From Devosia sp. LC5 (GTDB lineage: Bacteria; Pseudomonadota; Alphaproteobacteria; Rhizobiales; Devosiaceae): a stretch of DNA of 64,000 nucleotides. The notes beneath the pieces are model-generated. The model saw only the letters and a program-made list of their open reading frames with translations. It ran no database searches and had not been told where the DNA came from. The position numbers and the translations under genes are program-made. Within the stretch, counting starts at the first letter, position 1. Each line of letters starts with the position of its first letter. Where the stretch lies: assembly GCF_000735585.1 (NCBI RefSeq), contig NZ_JNNO01000004.1, positions 62,001 to 126,000 on the forward strand, read 5' to 3'. Shown here in pieces: positions 45,159-54,352 of the stretch.

Positions 45159-45269
45159 ACGATATCGGCAAGTGGCAATATCTTCGAGATCATTGGCCTC
45201 GCTCACCTCGCCACTGCGCTGGCTGTAGCGGCGCTTGTCCTCAAACAACACCGCGGCCATAGTCCAACC

Positions 45270-45803
45270 ATGCAGGATATATCGGTCATCCCCGCCACAC
45301 CGGACCAAAAACCGGTAATCGCCAATCTGATCCAGCTCTACCTCCACGACATGACCGAGTTCATGCCGTTCCCGGTCGAGCCCGATGGCCGCTTCGCCTA
45401 CGATTTCCTCGACCGCTTCTGGCGCTTCCCCTATCTGGTGATGGCGGGCAACGAGATCGCCGGCTTTGCCCTGGTCATCGACGAATGCCCACTCACCGGC
45501 CGCCAGCCGTGCTTCTTCATGGCCGAGTTCTTCATCCTCAAAGCCTACCGGGGCAGGGGCACCGGCCGCGCAGCCCTCGCGACAATCCTTGCCCACCATC
45601 CCGGCAACTGGCACATCGCCACCCCCCTCGCCAACACCACCGCCCTCGCATTCTGGCAAAAGGCCACGGCACCACTGAACCCAGCCACAAGCGAAATCCA
45701 GTTCGAAGGCGACACCTGGCGGCTGAGTGCTTTTACTACCTCGACTACCAGCGCAACGTCACCTCGCCCCTCAGGGGAGAGGTCGGCGCGCAGCGCCGGG
45801 TGA
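45270..45803 (+). CDS. GNAT-family N-acetyltransferase with a repeat-derived tail
   Basis: A 177-residue protein. The acetyl-CoA-binding motif is AEFFILKAYRGRGTGRAALATIL (about 90-112), and the preceding strand and following NTTALAFWQKA are typical of GNAT enzymes. Codons 164-177 (SPRPSGERSARSAG) and the stop are supplied by the family C repeat that begins at 45759. The natural protein therefore probably ended near or soon after residue 163. The acceptor substrate is unknown. Confidence 0.83.
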   Translation: MQDISVIPATPDQKPVIANLIQLYLHDMTEFMPFPVEPDGRFAYDFLDRFWRFPYLVMAGNEIAGFALVIDECPLTGRQPCFFMAEFFILKAYRGRGTGRAALATILAHHPGNWHIATPLANTTALAFWQKATAPLNPATSEIQFEGDTWRLSAFTTSTTSATSPRPSGERSARSAG

Positions 45804-45819
45804 GGGGTGCGATGCTGCA
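45759..45819. repeat. Single arm of family C inside a gene end
   Basis: These 61 bases are identical to 45036-45096, 723 bases upstream, in the same orientation. The element starts exactly at a codon boundary of the GNAT gene and provides its stop. Confidence 0.9.
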
Positions 45820-45843
45820 CCACCCACTATGGCGTCGCGTTCA

Positions 45844-45927
45844 TCAAGTCTCCGGCGGCTCATTCTCCGCTTCCCACGTCGCGAGGGCCCAATAGACCGA
45901 GCCATGCCGCTCGATACTCGCCGCCAT
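45844..45927 (-). CDS. Tiny ORF downstream of the Phd-type antitoxin
   Basis: A 27-residue frame beginning MAASIERHGSVYWAL, starting eight bases after the antitoxin stop. GGAG lies about 13 bases before the ATG, overlapping the antitoxin end. It occupies the position where a toxin gene would be expected but is far too short for a RelE or Doc toxin. I recognise no family; it may be a decayed toxin start or a small accessory protein. Confidence 0.35.
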   Translation of the reverse strand: MAASIERHGSVYWALATWEAENEPPET

Positions 45928-45935
45928 GAGCCGCT

Positions 45936-46106
45936 CTAACTCCGCTCGGGAACACGTGCAGCAGGGCCGGCAAGCGCCGCATATTGCTCCGGCGACAGAA
46001 GGACAGCCACGTCCTTGCCCTCGCTCTCAATATGCACCGGGCCGTCGATCGTGGCTTCGATAGCCTTGTGCAGATCGGCCATGGCCTGTTCCGCAGTCAG
46101 TCGCAT
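45936..46106 (-). CDS. Phd/YefM-like antitoxin
   Basis: A 56-residue protein from ATG at 46106, with GAGAG ten bases upstream. The pattern RLTAEQAMADLHKAIEAT...VHIESEGKDVAVLLSPEQYAAL resembles the DNA-binding half of Phd-type antitoxins. The C-terminal toxin-binding extension is minimal. No full-length toxin gene is seen downstream. The longer frame to 46148 lacks support. Confidence 0.65.
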   Translation of the reverse strand: MRLTAEQAMADLHKAIEATIDGPVHIESEGKDVAVLLSPEQYAALAGPAARVPERS

Positions 46107-46153
46107 CGTTTCTCTCGTCAGACTGCTGTGACCGTTAGCATAACTCAAAACAA

Positions 46154-46179
46154 AAAGGCCCGCATCACTGCGGGCCTTT
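46154..46179. terminator. Terminator of the RND efflux operon
   Basis: AAAGGCCCGC and GCGGGCCTTT form a ten-base-pair stem with an ATCACT loop. On the minus strand it is followed by TTTTG and lies 24 bases after the RND stop. The promoter of the antitoxin gene must lie within or beside it. Confidence 0.88.
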
Positions 46180-46202
46180 CCAACTCATTCGCTAGCGTCA
46201 GA

Positions 46203-49200
46203 TCACTCCGCCGCTTCAGGCCGGCTGACGATCGTCACGCCGTTCTTGTCCTTCTCGACCAGTCCTTCTTCCTTGCTGACGATGTAGCGCCTGGCGCCAT
46301 CGGCATCGGCGGGGATTTCGACGGCCATGCCATCGAACCCGGCCGGAACCGCCGCCTGCTTGCCGCCATTGCGGGCCGAGTTGATCATCTTGCCAACCTG
46401 GCGGATGACCCAGCCGATCTGGCCCTTCATCACATGCGGGGCCACCACCATCACCGGCACCATCACCAGCGTGAGGGCCGTGGAGACGAACAGGCCCGAC
46501 ACCAGCGCCGCCGACAGGTGGATGAACCACGAACCGGCAATGCCGCCCACCACGATTTCGCGGCGGATGAAGTCGAACTCCACATTGAGCGCCATCGGGA
46601 TCACACCCAGCGCCGTCACGGTGGCGGTCAACAGAACCGGCCGGACGCGTTGGCTGATGGTCAGCAGCATGGCCTTGATCGGTTCAACATTTTCGTCGCG
46701 ATTGTAGTGGTTATAGGTGTCGATCAGCACGATGCCGTTCTTCACCACGATACCCGCCAGCGCCACGATACCCAGGCCGGTCATGATCGCCGAGAAGCTC
46801 ATCCCCGTGACCAGCATGCCAAGCAGCACCCCACCCAGCGACATGATCACCGTGGTCAGCGTCACCAGCACCTGCCAGAAGCTGTTATATTCCAGCAGCA
46901 GGATGAAGAAGATCAGGAACATGGCGGCCCCGAATGCGGCCACGATGAACGCATTGGTGTCATCGACCTGCTCTGCAGCACCGCCATAGACAATCTCGAC
47001 GCTCGAGGGCAAGTCCTGGCTCGCCTGCCATTCCTGCACCTGAGCCACCTTGGCCGCGGTATCCAGGCCCGGCTCCAGATTGGCCGCCACATTCATCGAA
47101 TAGAGCCCATTGCGGCGCGAGATATTCGCCACCTTGGGCACTGCCGTGCGCTCGATGAAGTTGGAGACCGGCACCAGGCCCTGCGAAGTCACGATGCGCA
47201 GCGAATCCAGGGCATCGAAGGTGCGTTCGCTTTCCGGCAGGCGGACCTTGATGTCGAGCTCGTCACTCGTCGTGCCGTCATCCGGGCGATAGGTGCCCAG
47301 TGTCACGCCGGAAGTCACGAGCTGCACATAGGGGCTCAGCTCGCGCACGCCGATGCCGTATTTGGCGGCTTCCACGCGATCGATCGTTACCTGCCAGTCG
47401 ATACCCGGGGCAGGGCGGCCGTCTTCCACGTCGATGGCGCCGCCCAGATCGTGCTCGATATAGTCACGCAGCTTGGCAACGGTCGGCGCGATATCGTCAT
47501 ACACAGTGCCTTCCACCCGCAGGTTGATGGCCTTGCCGGCCGGGGGGCCGTTTTCCTGCGCCGCGATTTGTACCTCGAGGCCTGAAATATGGGCCACGCG
47601 CTCGCGAATGGTCTGGAAGATTTCTTCGGCCTTGACGCGTTCATTGTAATTGATCAGCTGCAGGTCGAACGCACCGACCGTGTCGGGAGGTGCCGACGCG
47701 CTCATGCCATCGCCACCGCCGCCAGTATTGGTGAAACGCATCACCACGTCCTGGATGCCCTGAACCTGCAGGATCTCGGTTTCCACTTCCATCAGCAGGT
47801 CGCGGATTTCGGCCGGCGAATAGTTGCCGCGCGTGATCACATTGACCGTGCCAAATTCGGCCTCGGAAGCCGGGAAGGCCTCGGTGCCGGTCGGATTCAT
47901 CATGTAGGCCGCGAACATCGCCGCCACCAGTCCGAAGCCGATGCCCAGCGTCAGCACCGGTTGATGCAGCAGGTGTTCCATCAACCGCACGTAGTGACCG
48001 GTAATGCCGCCGACCTTTTTGGGGTCGAACTTGTCGGCATACATGACGATGTCGGCGGCTTCCTTCTGCTTCTCATCGATATGCGTCGAAGCGATAAAGG
48101 CGCCGATGATCGGCATGAAGATCAGTGCGGAGACCAGCGAGGCCACCATCACCACGATCACGATGATCGGCAGATAGCTCATGAACTTGCCGATAATGCC
48201 CGGCCAGAACAGCAGGGGTACGAAAGCACCCAGCGTGGTGAAGGTGGCCGAAACCACCGGCACAAACATCTTCCTGGCCGCCATGATGAACGCTTCCTTC
48301 TTGGGAACGCCCTCCTGCAGCTTTCGTTCGGCATATTCCACCACCACGACGGGGTCGTCCACCAGCACGCCCACCGCGATCACCAGTCCGAACATGATCA
48401 TCATATTGATGGTCATGCCCAGCATCTGCACCACAAGGAACGCCACCATGAACGAGATGGGGATCGACATGCCGATCATGATGGCCGGACGCACGCCAAG
48501 GGTGGCGACGCAGGTGATAAGCACCAGTGCAACGGCGGTCAGCACCGCTGCTTCCAGCGAGCGGAACAGGTTCTTGGTAGAGTCGGCCTGGTCGATCAGG
48601 AACGAGGTCTGCACGCCCTGCGGCCAGTCCTTGGTGAATTCCGCGGTCACGCGCCGTACTTCATCGGACACATCGATGACATTGGTGCCCAGCTTCTTGG
48701 ACACGCCCAGCGTGATGGCCGTCTGGCCGTTCACATGGGCGTATTGCGTCGCGTCCTCGAAGGTGCGGGTAATGGTCGCCACGTCGCCGAACGTCACCAC
48801 CGTGTCGCCCGAAGCCTTGAGCGGCAGGGTATAGACGTCCTCGACGCTCTTGATCAGGCCCGGCACTTCCACGTTGAACGAGCCGCGTCCGGTGTCGAGC
48901 GTGCCGCCAGGAACCACCATATTGTTCTTGGCCAATGCGTCGAGCAGTTGCGTGGCAGTCAGGTCATAGGCTTCCAGACGATTCTGGTCGATGGTAACTT
49001 CCATCATCTCGTCGCGCTGGCCCGAAATGGTCACGGTCTGCGCGTCGGGCAGGCCCTCCAGTTCATCCTGCAGGTCCTTGGCGCGCTGCACCAATTCGCG
49101 TTCAGGCACATTGCCATAGACCGCGACATAGATAACCGGCGTGTCAGTGAACGAGATTTCGGTAACGACGGGTTCATCGGCCTCCGCCGGCAGATCGGCG

Positions 49201-49550
49201 GTCACGCCCTCAAGCGCCGCGCGGATATCGTTCAGTGCGGTGTCCTTGTCGGCATTGACGTTGAATTCGAGGAACACCGAGGCATGCCCGGTAGTCGCGG
49301 TCGAGGAATAGTTCTCGAGGTCATCGATGTCCTTGATCCGGTCCTCGACTGGCTTGACGAGCAATTGCTCGGCGTCGCGGGGCGACACGCCGGTCTGGGT
49401 TACCGAAACATAGAAGTAGGGGATATCGATGGCCGGAAAGCTCTCCTTGGGAAGGGAGAGGTACGCCGATAGACCCGCGCCAAGCAGCAGCACCATGACG
49501 GTGAGTACCACACGCGGCATTCTCAGTATGCGTTCGAGAAAATCGATCAT
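46203..49550 (-). CDS. RND efflux pump inner-membrane subunit (HAE type)
   Basis: A 1115-residue AcrB-like transporter with two large periplasmic loops and 12 helices. The proton-relay aspartate pair is in GVLVDDPVVVVEYAERKL, and the relay lysine is in GIVVKNGIVLIDTY in the second half. The C-terminal extension past the last helix is charged and about 75 residues long, longer than usual. It overlaps the adaptor gene by four bases. The operon has no outer-membrane channel, so it must share one encoded elsewhere. Confidence 0.93.
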   Translation of the reverse strand: MIDFLERILRMPRVVLTVMVLLLGAGLSAYLSLPKESFPAIDIPYFYVSVTQTGVSPRDAEQLLVKPVEDRIKDIDDLENYSSTATTGHASVFLEFNVNADKDTALNDIRAALEGVTADLPAEADEPVVTEISFTDTPVIYVAVYGNVPERELVQRAKDLQDELEGLPDAQTVTISGQRDEMMEVTIDQNRLEAYDLTATQLLDALAKNNMVVPGGTLDTGRGSFNVEVPGLIKSVEDVYTLPLKASGDTVVTFGDVATITRTFEDATQYAHVNGQTAITLGVSKKLGTNVIDVSDEVRRVTAEFTKDWPQGVQTSFLIDQADSTKNLFRSLEAAVLTAVALVLITCVATLGVRPAIMIGMSIPISFMVAFLVVQMLGMTINMMIMFGLVIAVGVLVDDPVVVVEYAERKLQEGVPKKEAFIMAARKMFVPVVSATFTTLGAFVPLLFWPGIIGKFMSYLPIIVIVVMVASLVSALIFMPIIGAFIASTHIDEKQKEAADIVMYADKFDPKKVGGITGHYVRLMEHLLHQPVLTLGIGFGLVAAMFAAYMMNPTGTEAFPASEAEFGTVNVITRGNYSPAEIRDLLMEVETEILQVQGIQDVVMRFTNTGGGGDGMSASAPPDTVGAFDLQLINYNERVKAEEIFQTIRERVAHISGLEVQIAAQENGPPAGKAINLRVEGTVYDDIAPTVAKLRDYIEHDLGGAIDVEDGRPAPGIDWQVTIDRVEAAKYGIGVRELSPYVQLVTSGVTLGTYRPDDGTTSDELDIKVRLPESERTFDALDSLRIVTSQGLVPVSNFIERTAVPKVANISRRNGLYSMNVAANLEPGLDTAAKVAQVQEWQASQDLPSSVEIVYGGAAEQVDDTNAFIVAAFGAAMFLIFFILLLEYNSFWQVLVTLTTVIMSLGGVLLGMLVTGMSFSAIMTGLGIVALAGIVVKNGIVLIDTYNHYNRDENVEPIKAMLLTISQRVRPVLLTATVTALGVIPMALNVEFDFIRREIVVGGIAGSWFIHLSAALVSGLFVSTALTLVMVPVMVVAPHVMKGQIGWVIRQVGKMINSARNGGKQAAVPAGFDGMAVEIPADADGARRYIVSKEEGLVEKDKNGVTIVSRPEAAE

Positions 49551-50809
49551 GAAGCGGCCCCTCCTGCTGCAACGTTGGTAGCGGCCACGGTCTGGCCCTC
49601 AGTCACATATTCCTGGCCCACCGTGATCACATCGACCGACGCGGGCAGTCCCATCACCCAGATGCCGTCACGCGTATCGCTGACGATCTGCACCGGGTAG
49701 AACTTCACCTTCTCGTTCTCCACGGTCCGCACACCCAGAACGCCATCATCGCTGAGCGTCAGGACAGATTGTGGCAGTAGCTGTGCCGGAGCCGACCCCA
49801 TATTGATGGTCGCCTGGGCGGTGATGCCGTCGCGGATGGCGCCGTCGGGATTGGCGAATTCGATTTCCACCGGGAAGGAGCGGGTCGCGCTGTCGGCGGT
49901 CGAGGCGATATAGGTCACCTTGCCGTCGGCGGTCTGGCCGTTCACCGTGCGGATCGAGGCAGTCAGGTCCGTCTTGGCCAGCGCGATGCGCGCTTCGGGA
50001 ACCTGGCCCAGGAAGCGCATTGGATCGAGCTGCACGATGGTGGCGCAGGCCGAGCCCATGGCCAGCATGGCGCCTTCCGAAACGATTGGGTCCTGCACCA
50101 CCCCGTTTACCTTGGCGATGATCCGCGTGCGGTCGAGTTCGGCATTGGCATTGTCGAGCGCTGCCTGGGCCGAGCTCACATTGGCCTTGGCCGAAGACAA
50201 CGCCACTTCTACCGCCCGCGCCGTATTGGCGGCGGCAAGCCCCCGGCCACGCAGGCTTTCATTGGTGTCATAGTCGAGCTGGGCCTGGTTCAGTGAGGCA
50301 TTGGCCTGTGCAAGTCCGGCTTCGGCCTGTGCCACCGCAGCGGCGCGGGTGCCTTGGTCCAGCGTGCAGAGCAAGTCGCCTACTTTGACATTCTGCCCCT
50401 TGACCACATTGACTTCATCCACGATGCCGGGCGTTTCGGCCACCGCGGAAACGCTCGCCTTGGCGGCGGTGCGGCCGCGCAGCGGCACTTCGATGGACAT
50501 TGGCTTGGCCACATAAGTGGTCGTGCGGACCGATTGCAGCTCCGTCGCCGACCCCATTTCGGCTTCATTGCGCTGGGCAATGGTCAGAGCAGGGTCGACT
50601 GTGGTCGTTGATTCGTGGTGCGCCAGCACCCCGGCATCGGCCAGTGTCGTGGCGATGGGGCCATGCTCCTGCCCTTCGACGACCGAAATGATCGAGCGCT
50701 CGCCCTCGCCCGGCCCGCTCCCGCCTATCACCAAAGTGCCAGTTGCCAGCCACAGCCCGGCGCCAACCAGGATGAGCAAGGCAATACCGTAAGAAAGCAA
50801 TGCACGCAT
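49547..50809 (-). CDS. RND efflux periplasmic adaptor subunit
   Basis: A 420-residue membrane-fusion protein with one N-terminal membrane segment (about 5-24). It has the split lipoyl domain (VSAVAETPGIVDEVNVVKGQ and later RTRIIAKVNGVVQDPIVSEG), a helical hairpin of about 60 residues between them (rich in AQA and NA repeats), then beta-barrel and membrane-proximal domains. The N-terminal periplasmic part before the lipoyl domain is about 75 residues longer than in AcrA. It couples the pump to an outer-membrane channel. Confidence 0.92.
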   Translation of the reverse strand: MRALLSYGIALLILVGAGLWLATGTLVIGGSGPGEGERSIISVVEGQEHGPIATTLADAGVLAHHESTTTVDPALTIAQRNEAEMGSATELQSVRTTTYVAKPMSIEVPLRGRTAAKASVSAVAETPGIVDEVNVVKGQNVKVGDLLCTLDQGTRAAAVAQAEAGLAQANASLNQAQLDYDTNESLRGRGLAAANTARAVEVALSSAKANVSSAQAALDNANAELDRTRIIAKVNGVVQDPIVSEGAMLAMGSACATIVQLDPMRFLGQVPEARIALAKTDLTASIRTVNGQTADGKVTYIASTADSATRSFPVEIEFANPDGAIRDGITAQATINMGSAPAQLLPQSVLTLSDDGVLGVRTVENEKVKFYPVQIVSDTRDGIWVMGLPASVDVITVGQEYVTEGQTVAATNVAAGGAAS

Positions 50810-50825
50810 GAGAAATTCGCCCCTT

Positions 50826-51374
50826 CTACTCAGCCGCTTCTTTTTTCGGCTCGGCTCGCGCCATTGTGATCAGTTCGTGCATATGGGAGCGCAGGTGGTT
50901 CTCTGCAACCTCCATCATGGCACGTCCATAATTGATTACCCATGTGTCCGCAGCATTGGTGCCATGCTTGCCGAGAAAACCGTCAAGCATCTCCCGCTTG
51001 CCGGTGAATTCGTTGAGAAAGTCGGTAACGCGTTCTTCCACCAGCTCTTGTGGCAAAAGATGTGCGTAACGCGCGAACAGCAAAAATGGGCTGCGGAACA
51101 TGTTCGGTGCTAGCGGTTCGCTCAAGTGATGGACAAAAGCGAGCCGGCCGGCCTCGGTAATAGAATAGATTTTTTTTGTCGGCTTGCCGTCCTGAGTCTG
51201 GCTGCGGCTGGTCACCAGCCCGTCATCTTCGAGCTTGGCGAGCGCCGGATAGATCGAACCGAAGCTGGCCTCCACGAAATAGGCACATTCGCCATCCGTG
51301 CACTGCCGCCTGATCTCGTAACCGGTCGCGTCCTCGTTATAGAGGATGGAAAGGCATAGGGTTCTGACGTTCAT
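50826..51374 (-). CDS. PadR-family regulator of the efflux operon
   Basis: A 182-residue regulator. The winged helix has TLCLSILYNEDATGYEIRR and VEASFGSIYPALAKLEDDGLV, followed by the C-terminal dimerisation helices. ATG at 51374 is chosen because the domain starts MNVRTLCL. It is the first gene of padR-adaptor-RND, 16 bases before the adaptor. It probably represses its own operon through the dyad at 51397-51432. Confidence 0.9.
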   Translation of the reverse strand: MNVRTLCLSILYNEDATGYEIRRQCTDGECAYFVEASFGSIYPALAKLEDDGLVTSRSQTQDGKPTKKIYSITEAGRLAFVHHLSEPLAPNMFRSPFLLFARYAHLLPQELVEERVTDFLNEFTGKREMLDGFLGKHGTNAADTWVINYGRAMMEVAENHLRSHMHELITMARAEPKKEAAE

Positions 51375-51692
51375 GTAGCTGCAGCTCCGCCGGCCCATAT
51401 GCCGGAACGATATATGCCGGGGCTATATATCGCTGCTGAAGGTTGCGCAAGCATTGCGGACGCAGAAGTCGCGTCGAACAGTTAAGGCCATGCCAATGGC
51501 GAGGGCAATCGGGCAGCTTCAATACTTAGGGCCATGCTTGCCAGAACAATAACTTAGTTCCAACACGGGTAACCGCGCTGGCCACCAGCCTTGCGACAAT
51601 AAGCCCGGGCCGGGAACCAGCGCCGGCCAGCCCCAATCCATCCCTCCCCCTATCAGGGGGAGGCTAGGAGGGGGTACTCCGACGCCCGATTC
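51375..51692. other. Gap between padR and cysQ
   Basis: Apart from the PadR operator (51397-51432) and a hairpin near the cysQ end (CCTCCCCC-TATCA-GGGGGAGG at 51643-51663, a likely terminator for cysQ and a member of the CTCCCC hairpin set), I see nothing recognisable in these 318 bases. Confidence 0.6.
51397..51432. promoter_or_regulatory. PadR operator region
   Basis: CGATATAT and ATATATCG flank nine bases (51408-51432) in a perfect dyad. The direct repeat ATATGCCGG occurs at 51397 and 51412, overlapping it. It lies 23 bases before the padR start and overlaps the expected promoter. Confidence 0.6.
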
Positions 51693-52520
51693 CTATCCCA
51701 ATATCGAGCTCATCTCCGCCGCCGCCCGCCGCGCCAGGTCCAGGCTCGACGCCGCCACAAAATAGGGATTCAAGAACCCGATATCGTGTTTGCCATAGCG
51801 CATGCGCTCGCCATCCAATGTCACGACCGCGCCGCCCGCCGCTTCGAGCACAGCCTGGCCCGCCGCCGTGTCCCACTCGCAAGTCGGCGTAAACCGCGGG
51901 TAAAGCTGCGCATCGCCCCGTGCCAATAGGCAAAATTTCAGCGACGAGCCCACCGATACATCGCTCTCCACCGCAAAGGTCTCACACAGGCTCGCCAGCG
52001 CCGCATGGCCGTGCGAGCGGCTGGCCACCACCCGCATCGGTGCTGCCGTCGCCACCGAAATAGCCCGCTTGCCTGTCGCAATTCCGCTTGATGCATCGCA
52101 GGCATAGGCCCCGCCCGCGTCCCCGATAAAGGTTTCCCCGCTGACCGGCGCCAGCACCACGCCCATCACCGGCACGCCATGCTCCACCAGCGCGATATTC
52201 ACCGTGAACTCGCCATTGCGCTTGATGAATTCCTTGGTCCCATCGAGCGGATCGACCACGAAATAGCGTTCGCCCAACACCGGAATAATCCCTGCCGCGA
52301 CACTCTCTTCCCCCAGCACGGGAATGCCGGTGGGCCGCAGATAGTCGAGGATCACGGCCTCCGCGGCGGCATCTGCCTCCGTCACCGGGGATCCATCCGA
52401 CTTGGTCACCGCCGCAATCGGCCGGCTATAGACGTCCAAAATCAGCTTGGCCGCCGCAATCGCCGCGGTCAGCGCCAGTTCCGTCAATGGCCGAGTGTCC
52501 ACGGATGCCGCCATGCTCAT
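51693..52520 (-). CDS. cysQ: 3'(2'),5'-bisphosphate nucleotidase
   Basis: A 275-residue inositol-phosphatase-fold enzyme that removes the toxic 3'-phosphoadenosine 5'-phosphate formed in sulfate assimilation. The metal motifs are LGEESV (about 75), VDPLDGTKEFIKRNGEFTVN (about 95-114) and CEWDTAAGQAVLEAAGG. The start overlaps the nadC stop by four bases, an uncommon pairing that couples sulfur and NAD metabolism genes. Confidence 0.92.
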   Translation of the reverse strand: MSMAASVDTRPLTELALTAAIAAAKLILDVYSRPIAAVTKSDGSPVTEADAAAEAVILDYLRPTGIPVLGEESVAAGIIPVLGERYFVVDPLDGTKEFIKRNGEFTVNIALVEHGVPVMGVVLAPVSGETFIGDAGGAYACDASSGIATGKRAISVATAAPMRVVASRSHGHAALASLCETFAVESDVSVGSSLKFCLLARGDAQLYPRFTPTCEWDTAAGQAVLEAAGGAVVTLDGERMRYGKHDIGFLNPYFVAASSLDLARRAAAEMSSILG

Positions 52521-53395
52521 CGCGCCACCCCGATCTCGACATCGAGCCCCAGGTCGAGCGGCACTGCTGCCATCGTGATCTGGCTGGTCGAAATGAAATC
52601 GACGCCCGTTTCGGCAATCGAGCGCACCCGGTCCAGCTTCACCCCGCCCGAGGCTTCCAGCTTCGCCCGGCCTTTGTTCAGCGCCACCGCCTGCCGCAGC
52701 AGGTCATTGTCCATATTGTCGAGCAGCACGATCCGCGCGCCTGCCGCCAATGCCTCTTCGAGCTCGGCCAGGTTCTGCACCTCAATTTCGATTGCCACCA
52801 GATGCCCGGCAAATGCCTCGGCCGCCTTGTAAGCCGCGCTCACGCTACCCGCGACAGCGATATGATTGTCCTTGATCAGGATAGCATCATCCAGGCTATA
52901 GCGGTGATTGGCCCCGCCACCGCAGCGCACCGCATATTTCTCGAAGGCGCGCAGCCCCGGTGTCGTCTTGCGCGTATCGCAAATCTGCGCATCCGTGCCC
53001 GCCACCGCATCGGCATAGATCCGCGTCCGGCTCGCCACGCCACTCAGATGATTGAGGAAATTGAGCGCTACACGCTCTGCCGACATCACCAGCCGGGCCG
53101 GACCACTGACCGTGGCCACCAATCCACCTGCCGCCACCCGGTCGCCATCGGCGAGGGCAGGGGTGAAGCTCACCCCGTCGCCTACCAGCCGAAATGCCGC
53201 CGCCGCCAGATCAAGCCCGGCAATCACCCCCGCCTCGCGCGCCGACAGGCTCGCCACCGCCACTGCATCGGGCGCCAGCGTCGCCTGGCTGGTCAAATCC
53301 CCCGCCAGCCCCAGATCCTCCTCCAGCGCAGCGGCGACAGCGCGCTCCACCAATAGGCGCGGCAAATGAGCAGGCAGGCGGGACGTAACGGGCAT
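52517..53395 (-). CDS. nadC: Nicotinate-nucleotide diphosphorylase (carboxylating)
   Basis: A 292-residue quinolinate phosphoribosyltransferase. Visible motifs are ALNFLNHLSGVASRT, DTRKTTPGLRAFEKYAVRCG, NHRYSLDDAILIKDNH and EIEVQNLAELEEAL, which carry the substrate-binding arginines, lysines and acidic residues. It makes nicotinate mononucleotide from quinolinate. nadA and nadB are not adjacent. It is followed in the same operon by cysQ. Confidence 0.94.
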   Translation of the reverse strand: MPVTSRLPAHLPRLLVERAVAAALEEDLGLAGDLTSQATLAPDAVAVASLSAREAGVIAGLDLAAAAFRLVGDGVSFTPALADGDRVAAGGLVATVSGPARLVMSAERVALNFLNHLSGVASRTRIYADAVAGTDAQICDTRKTTPGLRAFEKYAVRCGGGANHRYSLDDAILIKDNHIAVAGSVSAAYKAAEAFAGHLVAIEIEVQNLAELEEALAAGARIVLLDNMDNDLLRQAVALNKGRAKLEASGGVKLDRVRSIAETGVDFISTSQITMAAVPLDLGLDVEIGVAR

Positions 53396-53515
53396 AGCGC
53401 GATCTCACTATAATGGCGCTGATGTACGCGCAGCGCCCAAGCCATGCAAGTCGGCCTTCACCCACGGTGTCATTCCCGCGAAGGCGGAACCTCCGTTTTC
53501 TTCTTTCTTTCGGGA

Positions 53516-54301
53516 CTACCGCAACAGGCTCTGCCCTCCATCGATCCAGATCGGCGTTCCCGTAATATGCTTCGACGCATCGCTGGCCAGAAACAGCACC
53601 GCATCGGCAACATCCTGCGCCTTGCCCTTTTCGCCGCCAGTCAGCGGAATGTCCCCCATTGGGAATTCCACCGGAATCTCAATCCGTGCGGTGTCCCGCT
53701 TCTCGGTATTGTTCGAAATCTCGCTCTCGATCGCCCCGGGGCAGATCGCATTGATGCGAATGCGTCGGCTGCCCAGTTCCAGCGCCAATTGCTGCACCAG
53801 TGCCAATTGCCCCGCCTTGGTCACCGAATAGGCGCTGGCGCCCGGTGTGCCGAAGCTGCGCGTACCGTTGATCGAGGAAATTACCACGATCGAGCCGCCG
53901 CCCGCCGCTTCAAGATGGGGCACGGCGTGGTGGATCGTCAGATACGTGCCCCGCAGATTGACGCGGATCGTGGTGTCCCATTCCTCCGGCGTCAGGCTCT
54001 CGATCGGTGCCCAAACGCCATTGATTCCCGCATTCGCCACCACGATATCGAGCCGGCCATGCGTGCCGATGATCTCGCCAATCGCCCGCTGCATTGCCAC
54101 ATCGTCGGAAATATCGGCGGCAATGGCCTGTGCCTCGCCACCGGCCTTGGCGATTTCGGCGGCCGTTTGCTCCACCTCGCCGCCAGTCCTGCTCAGCGCA
54201 ATCACCGTCGCGCCCGCTGCGCCCAGCGTCAGTGCCGCCGCCTTGCCGATGCCGGAGCCCGCGCCCGTTACCAACGCCACCTTGTTTCGGAATTCGTCCA
54301 T
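53516..54301 (-). CDS. SDR-family oxidoreductase
   Basis: A 261-residue classical short-chain dehydrogenase. TGAGSGIG (about 12-19), NAGING (about 89-94), the serine of ISSINGTRSF and YSVTK are the cofactor and catalytic motifs, and DGGQSLL ends the fold. Substrate is unknown. The AGE-family gene ends 51 bases upstream on the same strand, so both might be co-transcribed in sugar metabolism. A degenerate family A arm lies just beyond the stop. Confidence 0.88.
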   Translation of the reverse strand: MDEFRNKVALVTGAGSGIGKAAALTLGAAGATVIALSRTGGEVEQTAAEIAKAGGEAQAIAADISDDVAMQRAIGEIIGTHGRLDIVVANAGINGVWAPIESLTPEEWDTTIRVNLRGTYLTIHHAVPHLEAAGGGSIVVISSINGTRSFGTPGASAYSVTKAGQLALVQQLALELGSRRIRINAICPGAIESEISNNTEKRDTARIEIPVEFPMGDIPLTGGEKGKAQDVADAVLFLASDASKHITGTPIWIDGGQSLLR

Positions 54302-54352
54302 CCGCGCCTCCTGTTACAGGATGGCAACGCACGAAGGCGCGGATGGTTGGCG

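Noticed and set aside
45160..45269. An upstream extension of the GNAT gene containing a hydrophobic segment
   Set aside because: The frame is open but has no ATG, GTG or TTG start, and it runs back into the family C repeat.
46203..49550. The VDDP motif of the RND pump as a novelty
   Set aside because: The adjacent aspartates are the normal proton-relay pair of HAE-type pumps; only the proline after them differs.
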